Below, piece after piece: positions 13,801-23,823 of a stretch of DNA of 64,000 bases; the stretch's first letter is position 1; each line of letters starts with the position of its first letter. The notes beneath the pieces are model-generated. The model saw nothing but the letters and a program-made list of their open reading frames with translations. It ran no database searches and had not been told where the DNA came from. This DNA comes from Erpobdella octoculata (taxonomy: Eukaryota > Annelida > Clitellata > Hirudinida > Erpobdellidae), in contig OZ022247.1 in NCBI GenBank assembly GCA_963978895.1, positions 18,970,410-19,034,409 of the forward strand, read 5' to 3'. Made by a program: the position numbers and the translations under genes.

Positions 13801-16550
13801 GGTAAAGAGGAACAGTTTTTATCGAGTTTTGAAATTTGAAAATTTTCATCTGATGACATTGATGACTGCTTCTCTCAGCTCAAAGTGTATGAAGCTATCT
13901 TTTGTCGGCGATTGTGCCGAGTCGGAAGGTGTATCGCAAGCATATATATATATATTAGGGATGTCACGGGTAGTACTTTTTGGAGTTTTCGGGTTCGGGT
14001 TCGGGTTCGGGTTTGTGAAACTAGAGTTTTCGGGTTCGGGTTCGGGTTCGGGTTTGTGAAACTAGAGTTTTCGGGTTCGGGTTTGTAAAACTCGAGTTTT
14101 CGGGTTCGAGTTCGGGTTCGGGTTTGTGAAACTCAAGTTTTCGGGTTCGGGTTCGGGTTCGGGTTTGTAGTTTTCCAAAAACCGGGTTCGGGTTCGGGTA
14201 CTGGCTTATGATTTCAAATTCCCGGATTGATTTTAAATTTACCTAGTGTATATACATATACAAACAAGAGCGATCAATTCATCCATTGGACATTACACGT
14301 ATTGAATAAACTCTAACAAGTTATTTTTTTAGCTTTCCAAATAATGTGATTTCCTTGGCCGAAGGATCCTTATTATTTTAGTTCATTCGCGGCTCAGTCC
14401 GGCCAGATAATCAGGCGGATTAGTGGTCTAGCTTACACACTCACCAATAAAATGACCTATTTGTGTTATTTGTTACGCAAAGGTGATAATACAAAACTTG
14501 TATGGCTTGCAATTAGTATAATACGTTACCGCTTAAATTATTGTAATTTATTAATTTGTTTCGCTGCTTGGTCCGGTCGGGTAATCAGGCGGATTAGTGT
14601 TCAAGCTTACACATTTGCCAATAAAATGACTGTGACGCATAGATCATTTATAGACTTTGCCAGTTAAAGTTTAGGATTATGCAAGATTATCTTTATAACA
14701 AAGGGTCTTTGTTATATCAGAAGAACTTTGAATATATGAATGAATAAATATAAGGTTATATAACTGAAGTAAAAAGTTTAGAGTCATACCTATCCGCGAT
14801 TTCTTCGACCGAAGGAGGCTTAATTATTTTAGTTCGTTCGCGGCTCGGTCCGCCTGATAATCAAACGGATTAGTGGTCTAGCTTACACACTCACCAATAA
14901 AATGACGTATTTGTGTTATTTGTTACGCAAAGGTGATAATACAAAACTTCTACGGCTCGGGATTAGTATAATATGTTACTTCAACAAAACTTGTAATTTA
15001 TCACTTTAGACGAAGACCCTCTTTTGTGGTGGAAAGATAACAGAACAAACTTTCCAAATTTAGCGGTGATCGCTAAACGCTACTTGGAACTCCGCCTTGC
15101 TTTTGCAAGCCAGTCCCAAGCCTGGAGAAAGGAGGAGGGAAAAGTTAAAAGGATCAAATTATGATCGACGACTGGAAGTACTTAGGGGCTTCTGACACAG
15201 TCGTTTCAGTCTTAAACCATTTGGTGTAAAGGACTATAAACTATTATAAAAAAAACGCTACCTGGCGGCCCCAGTTACCAGCGTTCCATCGGAACAGTTG
15301 TTCAGTGGTGCTGCAATTATTTATGAACCGCTAAGGAACCGATTATCAGGCAAGACAGCAGAAAAACTGTTGTTTATGAAGTAAAACTTGCCTGAAATCG
15401 GTTCCTAATACTATTTCATTTTTATTAAACTAGAAAAGTTATGAAAACTCTGTTTGTGTTGCTATTTTTAAAACTGGAATAAACATTTATTTACTAAAAA
15501 AATTTATTTGTTCACAACTCCGAGTTCGGGTATTAGGCTTATACATTTTCGGGTTCGAGTTCGGGTTCGGGTATCAAGTTTTCACATTTTCGGGTTCGAG
15601 TTCGGGTTCGGGTATCAAGTTTTCGCATTTTCGGGTTCGAGTTCGGGTTCGGGTATCAAGTTTTCACATTTTCAGGTTCGGGTTCGGGTATCAAATTTTC
15701 ACACTTTCGGGTTCGAGTTCGGGTTCGGGTATCAGAAAAAGACCGGGTAGTACCGAACTCGGGTTCGGGTTCGGGTACCCGTGACATCCCTAATATATAT
15801 ATATATATATAGAATAAGTATATCGGCCCTTCCTGTCAATTTGCACTAAGCGAAATGTATTAAGCTAAGTGCTATTTCGGGAAATTCATAAAAGCAAAGG
15901 ACAGAGCGTTAACTAATGTAACCTGAGTGCACAAAAATTTTAAAAAGTTATAAACAACTTCTAATTTCAGCCATTTGTAATAAACACTTTAATTATATTA
16001 TAATTTCTTTATTCGGGCAGACGACGTTATTTACGGCGCTATTTCAGAAGGCCAAAAAGAAACTTTATATATTTTCTCCTATAGCCGTACGCCGATAATA
16101 GGTTTATGGTCGATATACTACTTATTCTATATATATGATCGCAAGTATATAGTGGTCACGTCGACACATGGAGGTAAACTTGGCCTTTCGTTCACTTGTG
16201 GATAAGCTGATAAAGCGTGCTTAGGTGCATATTATGGCTGCCTTTATTGTTGTGGCTTTGAAGTTGATTGATCTTCGACCATATATACCGCAATATTTTC
16301 ATCAACAATTTAATCTTGATAGAATAACCAACTCTTTGATAGAATTTCTGGTTTATACGATTATACTAGTATTTATTAGGTTTTTAATTTTTAAGACATC
16401 ACTTAAATCCACTGGATTTGGCGGCTTTCTAAAACCACCAGTGATTTTAATGGTTTCAATCTAATAAGCTAACTTAAAACTAAAACAGAAATAAAAGTTT
16501 ACCTTTATAATTGCATTTAACATAAAACTTACTTTGAGACTTTCCCACAT
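4888..16550 (-). CDS. HGD: Homogentisate 1,2-dioxygenase, 14 exons
   Basis: This non-haem iron enzyme opens the homogentisate ring to maleylacetoacetate in cytosolic tyrosine/phenylalanine breakdown. Coding exons in minus-strand order: 16,550-16,533; 13,586-13,515; 10,876-10,788; 10,236-10,134; 10,005-9,952; 9,468-9,377; 9,309-9,275; 7,983-7,904; 7,581-7,363; 6,831-6,727; 6,451-6,325; 5,775-5,723; 5,637-5,512; 5,037-4,888. Every junction is GT-AG with matching phase, giving 1,323 nt and 440 residues against about 445 in mammals. The iron ligands are H331, E337 ([12 protein letters not shown]) and H366 (AHGPD); [14 protein letters not shown] is also visible. Exon 1 encodes only MWESLK before GTAAGT, matching the very short first coding exon known in animal HGD; it is the least certain exon. 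The C-terminal exon is diverged. Introns 1 and 2 carry inverted hAT copies. Confidence 0.95.
6021..6343 (-). repeat. Minisatellite of splice-donor units in HGD
   Basis: About eight units of 31-38 bp follow the donor of the HGD exon at 6,325-6,451. On the minus strand each unit ends ACCATA and continues GTGAGTTTTGGATAATATTG, copying the exon end plus its donor. Six units keep GTGAGT; two (near 6,078 and 6,114) have mutated it. The copies lie in the intron before the exon at 5,775. Confidence 0.85.
8395..8760 (+). repeat. tRNA-derived SINE in HGD intron
   Basis: An A-box TAGCACAGTGG (8,404-8,414) and a B-box GGGTTCAAATC (about 8,455-8,466) give a clear tRNA-like pol III promoter. A ~290-bp body follows and ends in AT-rich sequence near 8,755. 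It lies antisense to HGD in the intron between exons 7,904-7,983 and 9,275-9,309. The body is noticeably more GC-rich than its surroundings. Confidence 0.75.
9165..9192. repeat. (CATA)n microsatellite
   Basis: Seven or so CATA units lie within the same large HGD intron as the SINE at 8,395-8,760. Confidence 0.9.
9630..9795 (+). repeat. tRNA-derived SINE in HGD intron
   Basis: An A-box-like run (TTAAGATAAAGCGTTCGCCT, near 9,642) and a B-box (AATTCGAATCTCGCC, near 9,681) mark a tRNA-derived head. The tail (CTGTCTCGCAGTTGACTGG then TAACTCCTTTCACTAACTT) recurs at 54,787-54,840, so this is a dispersed family of about 165 bp. Confidence 0.7.
11101..11262 (+). repeat. G-rich TCGGG/TTGGG degenerate repeat, possible hAT end
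   Basis: A run of GGGTT/GGGTC pentamers gives the plus strand many G-triplets. The start (CTAGAAGTAGACATGGGTTT) resembles the ends of the small element at 40,306-40,468 (CAGAGGTAGAAATGGGTC), so it may be one subterminal region of a decayed hAT element. The Gly/Trp-rich and Pro/Asn-rich frames across it are artefacts of the repeat. Confidence 0.4.
11389..11525. repeat. Poly-C tract and decayed repeat
   Basis: A C-rich run (about 11,405-11,429) is followed by AT-rich sequence and GTAGGGGCGCATGAC...CCCTAGCTAAGCC, which resembles short-element ends seen near 55,100. The boundaries are unclear. Confidence 0.3.
11582..13436 (+). mobile_element. hAT-like non-autonomous transposon, copy 1 (HGD intron 2)
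   Basis: The 17-bp terminal inverted repeat TAGGGATGTCACGGGTA is present at both ends. The 8-bp flanks match (ATATAAAT at 11,574-11,581 and 13,437-13,444), as expected for hAT, though the flank is low-complexity. Both subterminal regions are arrays of CCCGAA/CTCGAA hexamers spaced by variable linkers. There is no transposase; the interior holds a SINE (12,125-12,292) and repeated GGTGAGTGTGTAAGCTAGA blocks. The copy at 13,956-15,792 is the same element inverted and nearly identical. Confidence 0.85.
12125..12292 (-). repeat. Hairpin SINE nested in hAT copy 1
   Basis: This is the family found in tandem at 53,794-54,548, starting AACTCCGCCTTGC on the minus strand and ending in an A-rich tail. 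It sits at the same place in both hAT copies, so it was inserted before the hAT element spread. Confidence 0.8.
13956..15792 (-). mobile_element. hAT-like non-autonomous transposon, copy 2 (HGD intron 1)
   Basis: This is the inverted partner of 11,582-13,436, with the same TAGGGATGTCACGGGTA ends. The flanks are ATATATAT on both sides (13,948-13,955 and 15,793-15,800), which fits an 8-bp duplication but is uninformative in an AT run. A 71-codon chance frame in both copies differs at three residues, showing very high identity. The nested SINE is at 15,088-15,255. Confidence 0.85.
15088..15255 (+). repeat. Hairpin SINE nested in hAT copy 2
   Basis: Counterpart of the SINE at 12,125-12,292, with stem CTTGC/GCAAG and tail ACTATAAACTATTATAAAAA. 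Confidence 0.8.
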
Positions 16551-17015
16551 ATTTGCGTTTTCAAAAGAATTTTATTAGCAAGTATTTCTTAAAATAAAAA
16601 GAATTTTTATATTTTTCAAGCCCAACAGTTATAAGAGACTGTGCATATCAACCTTTGCTCGATGGTTCATAGTTCAAAGTGCTCTACGTACTGTGTTTGC
16701 TTTTGATCCTATTATACTTTTTAGTAAATATACTTAAAATAAGTACCTACCACTTGCTATACAAAATAAAACTCCTATACAATTAGTATCTGCCACAAAT
16801 AAGAACCACTTTTTATACAAAAATAAACTTTTATCCAATGATCCGTATCTGCTTTTTTAGATGTTATAAGATCTGAACTTTTTTGGGTTTTGTGGATGTT
16901 GATGTTGAACTTTTCCTTTAATATTTTAATTTGTCAATGTGGCGTGTTTATTTATGCTGTCATTTGGTTTTTTAACCATCGCTAAAACAAATGAAGCTCC
17001 CGGAGTGTTTGTTCA
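16551..17015. other. Region upstream of HGD
   Basis: This holds the HGD 5' flank and presumably its promoter. No promoter motif could be assigned, and no exon or clear repeat is visible. Confidence 0.4.
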
Positions 17016-17019
17016 GGTT

Positions 17020-17312
17020 CCATGATGAAACAGAACATGACAAAACAGAACATGATGAAACAGAACATTATAAAACAGAACATGATAAAACAGAAAATGA
17101 TAAATCAGAACATGAAAAAACAGAACATGATGAAACAGAACATGATGAAACAGAACATGATAAATCAGAACATGATGAAACAGAACATGATGAAACAAAA
17201 CATGATGAAACATAATATGATGAAACAGAACATGATGAAACAGAACATGATGAAACAGAACGTGATAAAAAAGAATATGACAAAACAGAACATGATGAAA
17301 CAGAACATCTCA
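17020..17312 (+). repeat. 15-bp minisatellite CATGATGAAACAGAA
   Basis: About 19 units of CATGATGAAACAGAA carry scattered substitutions (CATGATAAATCAGAA, CATGACAAAACAGAA). All frames on both strands stay open, which explains the overlapping low-complexity ORFs. The same unit recurs inverted at 19,797-19,960. Confidence 0.9.
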
Positions 17313-17768
17313 TATATTTTTTCAACTTCTTCGTGATAGGTATACAAAATGTCTGAGATGAAATCAGGGATGTAAATTGGTAAAAAAATACCTAGAATTT
17401 ACTATAGAATTTTAACTTTACTTAACCTTGTAATAATTTAATGCGTGTTGTAATTTAAGCTTGAATATATAAATTTATCGAAACAGTGTACATTAAAGAC
17501 AATATCAAAACTTAACTCCAAAGAATGTAAATAAAGTTAACTAGCTATACTATTCTGCTATTTGTTTTTTCATAGAAACACTGTTATTGAATAATTAAAT
17601 CTTTTCCAGAAATATGTCAAAACCTTTAAATCTAATACAAAAATTGAACTCCTCCCCTTTTCACTGATTCTATATTTGCCACTGCCAAATAAAATCATTC
17701 TGGCATCTGGCATGAGTGAATTTTCATGGGAAAATTATTTTGAAGAAATAATAAGAAATAGACTAGTA

Positions 17769-19469
17769 GGGTAAACTGACCATATGCTGGCCACTGACCA
17801 ATTACTGGCCACTTTTCAGGTCCATTTAAAAAATTCACCATAACTTAGATTTTTTTTAACGTTTTAAACTCTTTGGTTAAATGTAATTTTGAAGTCTAGT
17901 GTTATTTATCCAGGCTCCCGGCTTAATGTATCGCTACATAGAAGTTCAAAAGTTTGTAACTTTTCGATCTTAAAAGTTCGAAAACTTTAGTTGAAATTCT
18001 TTTTTCAACTGAACCAGTGAATTATCTGGACGTTTTACAAAATAACTCCAAATGAAAGATGACACTATAGCTTGTTCTCATTTATTTTTTTCAGTTCTTT
18101 TATCTAAATATCCACTAAAAAATAACGTAGAATGAGAAATAGTAGACCATACAAAAAGACCAAATAATGGCCATCTATTAGTCTATATACTGGCCCTGGC
18201 CAGTATATGGTACTTTATAAAAAAAAAAGCATAAAATTAAAAAAAAAAGGAACTCCTAGCAAAAAATGGTGGAGACTTATAAAAAACGAAATTTGGAAAT
18301 GACTCTGAGCGCTCCGGAAGTAACAGCTCCTTTACGCCATATGTGCATGGACAAGCAGAAAGTGCAAAAGTATTTTAAAGCTTTAAGAGTGCTGGGTCAA
18401 AGATTCACCTTCATATAATTGCTAAAAGTAAAACGCAGCGTACACTTTAGGGATTTGATGTGGAACATTCTCCAAAAGGTGCTATTATATGAAGTGTTTC
18501 TGAAAAAGGCTGGACCAGACAAGGCATTGCCAAACATTGGACCTGCACGACCTCAAATTCTTATTTTTGATGGACACGACTCTCACAATTTTGATCGAAT
18601 TACTTGATCTGGCACGGGACAATCAAATCCATGTTTTTGAGCTACCTGCCCACACTTTTAATTGGATAAAAAGATGCTTATGGAGATGCATGCCAAAAAC
18701 TGATGAACGATTATCCTGGTGTGGAGATTGGAGTTTGTTAAAGCTTGGGAAAGCGCAATGACAATCTAATATAAAATCAGGTTTTCTCTTCTGGAATCTA
18801 TCTATTTAATTCCAATGCCGTTCCAGACAAAGCATAATTGCCAACTTTTTTTATATTAACATACAAGAAAAAAACAAAAAATTGCAAAAGAAAAAAAACT
18901 GTTTCAAAAATGTGGTAGTAAGCAATCAGAAAAAAATTAATTATTAAAAAGCAAAAACTACAAAACCAAATAGACGACAAAAACATGAAACAAATTGGCA
19001 GTGCATAAAATGCAGTGGGCTGTATTTTAATGCTGAAAACTTCAAGTATACAGTGATGATATGGTCCAATTCGGTAAATGTGCCAAAATTCGTTGCCACA
19101 TCTCATGTGCAAGTGATTGTGGAATATTTGATAACGTTGATATAAATGGAGATTTTAACTGCTCGTCATGTTTAAAGTAGTTTTTTTTATATACTGGCCA
19201 GTAAAAGTAAATGTACATTGGATGGACCTATTACTGGCAGGGTGGCCAGTAAATGGTATTCCATGGCCATTAATTGTTACAAATTGAACTTTCTCAAAAA
19301 ATGGCTCCACAAATTTATTTTAATTTATTGCATCAAAAAACCATAATTTGTATTTGATAGAGATTTTGAAACTGCACAATGTTCATATAAATAAACGTGT
19401 GTGGTCCTATGGGTTGAAAACCTACGTGACTTGCAAAAAACCTGTGGCCAGTAATTGGTCAGTTTACCC
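17769..19469 (+). mobile_element. pogo/Tigger-like DNA transposon, decayed
   Basis: Terminal inverted repeats GGGTAAACTGACCA (17,769) and TGGTCAGTTTACCC (19,456-19,469) are flanked by TA on both sides, the Tc1/mariner-pogo target duplication. Further GGCCAGTA-type motifs repeat inside both ends. The interior carries a broken transposase at 18,268-18,760. At 1.7 kb with frameshifts and stops it is inactive. Confidence 0.75.
18268..18760 (+). pseudogene. pogo-type transposase remnant
   Basis: An N-terminal piece (MVETYKKRNLEMTLSAPEV, from 18,268) ends at a stop near 18,418. A second piece at about 18,500-18,690, read in two frames, gives [17 protein letters not shown] followed by [19 protein letters not shown]. 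This matches the DDE_1 catalytic core of pogo/Tigger transposases (ILDGHxSH...A..NxIhlf.LPpHT). Frame changes and the lack of most of the core make it a pseudogene. Confidence 0.65.
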
Positions 19470-19796
19470 TATAGGTGCAGCTTAAAAAATTGACTCTTTT
19501 GTCAAAATAGTTTCTTAATATTCAATAGAACAAAAAAGTTATTAGCAAAAAACCATAAGCGCACTGTAACAAGAATATAAAGAAAACTAAAAGTTAAATG
19601 GAGCTGTGAAACACAAAAATACTATTTCGGTTCAAAGTTACTCCAAACAAATTAATCTGTACTATAGGATGATTCTTACATTTCCCTTGGATCAATGGAT
19701 GACAACGGAAACATACAAAAAAGAAAATGAAAATTATATAAAACCGATTTGTAGATATTATTGCAAAAAAAAGAAAAAAATATACTTGATGTTCTG

Positions 19797-19960
19797 TTTT
19801 TTCAATGTTCTGTTTCTTCACTATTTTGTTTTTTAACTGTTATACTTTTCACTGTTCTGTTTCATCATGTTCTGTTTTATCATGTTCTGTTTCATCATGT
19901 TCTGTTTCATCATGTTGTGTTTTATCATGTTGTGTTTTATCATGTTGTGTTTTATCCGGT
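19797..19960 (-). repeat. 15-bp minisatellite, inverted partner array
   Basis: The plus strand reads CATGTTCTGTTTCAT repeatedly, the reverse complement of the unit at 17,020-17,312, with a CATGTTGTGTTTTAT variant at the right end. The two arrays flank the pogo-like element. Confidence 0.85.
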
Positions 19961-20274
19961 TACCGTTTGTTCAATAAATAAAACAGTTCATTTTTTTAAG
20001 TTTTTAGAAATAGAGAGAGAGGAATTAAAAAAAGTCTTGAATTTTAAGTTTTCGCAATCTTCCCAGCGAATTTGTGTTTGTTTGATAGTGAATTCTCGTT
20101 TAAGAAAAACGAATAACTTTATTAATTTAATAAAAATAGGCTTGATTACCTATCGATTGAGTAAGTATATTTTCATTATATTCTTAATAAATAAGCAGAA
20201 AACCTGACTTGTCTACCCAATCCTATAGCGACTGAATTTTGCCCCGCTTGAGTATAACCAGTCGTGTTTGTTAA

Positions 20275-21591
20275 GGGGACGTCCATTAATTATGTCAACA
20301 ATTTTTAGGCGATTTGTTACCCCCTCCCTCCCCCTTGTCAACAACTGTCAAACTTTCAGTCACCCCCTAACAAAATTATGTCAAACAAATTTTACCCCCC
20401 CCCCCCCCCAAAAAAAACAACAAAATAAATAACAATATCTTATACGGCTGGCTTTTATGCTAAAAATAGAATTGTTTGTATGTAGATATTAGAAGTTCTA
20501 AAAATAAGTTTTTTGGTCTTGCGTAACTGATTTCAAATTGTCTATCAACACTTGAACTTCATGAACAAATTGAGAATTTATATTCTTGCTTCTAACATCT
20601 TCCCATGGGGAATTCAAATGTTCCTCAGTTGTTATAATGGTTTATTGATCAATTTCTTGTGGAATCGATACACACGACAAGCCAACATCATCTTCATCTA
20701 ACCATTCTGCACTTAACATCTCTCCATGCGCAATAATTGCCGTCAGTTCTTTCTGTCTTTTGGCAGCCACTTGCTTTGGTCAAATTTTTTGCTTCAAGAT
20801 CGCATTCGCATTGTCGGTGCTGTTGAACATGCTTCTTCAACATGACTTGTAAAGAAAATTTTGCAAGTCTGTCCAAACAACGACAACTGAATGGAAGGAC
20901 AATACAGACCATATGGTGGAATTTTGAATGCCTTTGCCGATTGAGGTAGCATGTTGTCAAACTTCAAAGACTGAATACAATAGTTTAAACGTGTGGGATC
21001 TTACGGTCTTTGCGGTTGAGGAGCATGTGGCATGAATTGCCTAGCCCCAAGATCGCATTGTCGGTGCTGTTGAACATGCTTCTTCCACATGACTTGTGAA
21101 GCAACATAGAGGTAACAAATTTTGCAGATCCGTTCAAACAGCGACAACTGAATGGAAGGACAGATAGATCATATGGAAGAATTTTGAAAGCCTTTGCCAA
21201 TCGAGGTAGCATGTTGTCAAACTTCAAAGACTGAATGCAAGAGTTTAAAAGTGTGGGATCTTACGGTTTTACCTTACAATACAATTATAGATCAATCAGT
21301 TTTTTCTATTTAATTTAATTTATAGTTAAGTTTTAATTAAAATCAACATGCGACAGAGTTTACAATTATCGTAAACTGTGCCGTCTTTTTAATGTTTTTG
21401 GGGGTAGGTAGATTCTAAATAATTCTAATTGACTGACTGGCATACAATGCATTTATTACTTTCCTATTTTTTGATTTAGTAACTCTTGCAAAAATATATT
21501 GTTGACGTCAATTTATCTTGAAATCCCCATGTCAACAATTCTTCAAACCTCTTCCCTTCCATATTTTGTTGACATAATTAATAGTGTCCCC
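20275..21591. mobile_element. DNA transposon with long TIR (GGGGACGTCCATTAATTATG)
   Basis: The ends GGGGACGTCCATTAATTATG (20,275) and CATAATTAATAGTGTCCCC (to 21,591) are inverted repeats; with TCAACAA inward the TIR is about 27 bp. No transposase is recognisable. The interior has a direct duplication of about 265 bp (20,690-20,960 and 20,985-21,240, sharing TTGTCGGTGCTGTTGAACAT). A poly-C run lies near 20,394-20,408. The target duplication is unclear and the superfamily unassigned. Confidence 0.65.
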
Positions 21592-22304
21592 TAATAAATT
21601 CTTCCCCCCCCCCGGCCATCAGCTTTTTTAGAAATAAAAAAGTGGGAAAGTGTTTGAGAAATGTAAAATTTTGAGCCTTCCTTGGGAAAATTTGGCTAGC
21701 TACGCGGTTGAGCTGCATTTCTGGACAATAGTGTTCTGCAGTATTTTACGGCCAATTTCCTATTTTTTTCAATTATTTAAAAATTAAAATTTTTAAATTA
21801 CTATGTTATACAAATAAAAATTAACTAAATGTTATTGGTTTTTAAATTCTGCCAATAAGTTTAAACACTTTAGTATGTATGAGCTTTCCATACTTATTGT
21901 GGTCGACTTTTTGTATAAACAACCGTGCCTAGCTTATTATCTTTCATTAGGAATATATTTTGTTCGGTGTTTTTGGAGCTATTGAAAAAAGTTAGTTTTT
22001 GAATTTATTTATACAGTTCTGTGATTAATGTTTATATTTTTTATCTTTTCACTGAGATCTTTTTCTTTTACTATTTTACTCTCGTTCATTCAGTTCAGTA
22101 AGTCGTCAATCAGTCAGATAAGAATAAGAATGATAAGATAGAATATCATAAGAACTCAGTCCATCATCTCCATCAATTTTTTCTAGGCACTCTTTTTTAT
22201 TTATTTATTAATTTTTAGGTAATTTTTGGTAAAGTTTCACATTAACGACATCTCTTTTTTACAAACTTTTATTTAGGTTACAATCTCTGTGTGTGTGTGG
22301 CTTT
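21592..22304. other. Intergenic AT-rich DNA
   Basis: A C-run and short decayed repeat text (GGCCATCAGCTTTTTTAG) at 21,605-21,640 recall repeats near 55,240. No gene is seen in the rest. Confidence 0.4.
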
Positions 22305-22621
22305 CTCTGTACCAGTGTTGTTTCAGTTAGGTTTTTTCAGTTAGAGTATCAGTTAAAGTTAGTCAATTTAATATTTTTCAGTTAGTATTACAGTTAAAGT
22401 TAATTTAATTCTTTTTTTCCAGTTAATATTAAAGTTAATATTTTTTTCAGTTACTATTACAGTTAGTATAACAGTTATTAATATTCAAAACAGGAAAACA
22501 AAATAGATATCGATTCAAGATTTTATTTCCATGCCGAAAACCCAGTTAATAAAATTTTTTGTTCATTTTAACAAATGTCAGTAGTTCTAAATTTTTTGTA
22601 AGTCTGTTTTTTTTCCATGCG

Positions 22622-22948
22622 TCAAATCTCCACACACAGAAAAAAAACCCTTTCAACGTAAGCCTGTGATGCAGGGGCTGAAATCAAATCTTGTGCCATT
22701 TCAGCTAAAATTGGATATTTAGCTTCTACACCAGGAGCTGTCCAAAAATCTAATCCATTTGGTTTTTCATATGCTGTAGAAGCAGTCCGAATGGATGAGA
22801 GCTCTGCATTGATCTCTTCGGATAAAGAAGTGGTTTTGGGACATGGCGCTGAACACAGTGCTGTATTTTCAAAAAGTGCTTTAAAGCGCTTTTTTTGTGG
22901 AGACATACCAGATCTGGCTGTAGTTGAAGGAGTTACTGATGATGACAT
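22622..22948 (-). pseudogene. hAT transposase C-terminal (hATC) fragment
   Basis: The 108-codon frame ends with FWTAPGVEAKYPILAEMAQD followed by LISAPASQAYVERVFF. This fits the hAT dimerisation domain (W..... YP.La..A.d.L..PaSs...ERvFs). The expected Ser of SxERVFS is Tyr-Val here. It is separated from the BED fragment by stop codons and lacks the RNase H-like catalytic core. Confidence 0.75.
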
Positions 22949-23024
22949 TGCTTTCTCTTTTATGTTATGTTTATTGATGAGACTCTGTTAAAATTTAAAA
23001 AAACTCAGTATTAGTGGCAATGTA

Positions 23025-23510
23025 TTATAAAAATAATTTGCAACATGTTCTGACATAAGGATTATCCAAAAATGAGGTCGATAACCCAGTTCTGATAAAC
23101 ATATTACTAAGCAAACGCTGTCTCAGTTTCACTTCTTGTGCATCTGAATTCCATTCTTTTTTATTGCTAATAAAAGCAGGCAAAGTAGTCAGTGTGCTAT
23201 TCTGGTTAACCGTATTTCCTGTATTATTTTCGATTAGTTTGCGCTTGGCCTTTAACGTTTTGCGATTTGTCTCCAAAACCTCGAGTTCTTTTGCTACTTC
23301 CTTATGTCTATGACTTAGATGATTTAATAAATTAGTAGCATTTTTACCTTTCAACAGAGCTCCGCAAGTTTCGACCACGTGAGCTTCCGAATCTTTTTCT
23401 CCCACACTACAAACCACGTTGCACCGGCTTTTATCAGTAGAGGGTTCGTAACTGAAATAACGCCAAACTCCATTTTCTTGTTTTCGGCCAGAATTTATTT
23501 TTAACATTGT
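23025..23510 (-). pseudogene. hAT transposase N-terminal BED zinc-finger fragment
   Basis: The likely start is MLKINSGRKQENGVWRYF at about 23,510. A BED-type arrangement follows: VWRYF, then CNVVC, C(GALLKGKNAT)NLLNHLSHRHKEV with terminal H-x4-5-H. A Lys-rich linker and the beginning of the next region (FLDNPYVRTC) lead to a stop, so the protein ends before the DDE core. BED fingers are the usual DNA-binding end of hAT transposases. Confidence 0.7.
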
Positions 23511-23823
23511 GTATACGACGTTAAATTCAAATAAAGCGATGAAAAAGGAATTCATAATAGCGATAAAAGACACAAGTGGGTCCGGTTACCTAATATAAAC
23601 AAAGAAATAAATTTTTGACGCATTTCATTATTAAATTTTCCGAAAGCATTTTTTTCAGTTTGTATTACAGTTACTACTTTTTTTTTACTATTAGTATTAC
23701 ACTTAAAGTTAATCTAATTTTTCAGTTACAGTTTCAGTTAGTACTTAACTTAAATCTCTTTTTTCAGTTATTAGACTGAATTCAGTTTGAGTTACGCTTA
23801 ACTGAAACAACACTGCTCTGTAC

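Larger units (their letters stand above)
22313..23815 (-). mobile_element. hAT transposon with internally deleted transposase
   Basis: The TIR CAGTGTTGTTTCAGTTA (22,313) and TAACTGAAACAACACTG (to 23,815) are flanked by a perfect 8-bp target duplication CTCTGTAC (22,305-22,312 and 23,816-23,823). Subterminal regions carry many TTTCAGTTA / TAACTGAAA motifs. Inside, on the minus strand, are a BED-finger segment and an hATC segment, but the catalytic core between them is missing. It is therefore a 1.5 kb non-autonomous derivative. Confidence 0.9.

Noticed and set aside
16225..16464. 79-codon hydrophobic plus-strand frame in front of HGD
   Set aside because: It has an ATG and looks membrane-like, but no domain, splice or repeat support and it lies in AT-rich DNA where such frames arise by chance.
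17013..17347. Five overlapping low-complexity frames on both strands
   Set aside because: A 15-bp repeat keeps its frames open; no gene signal.
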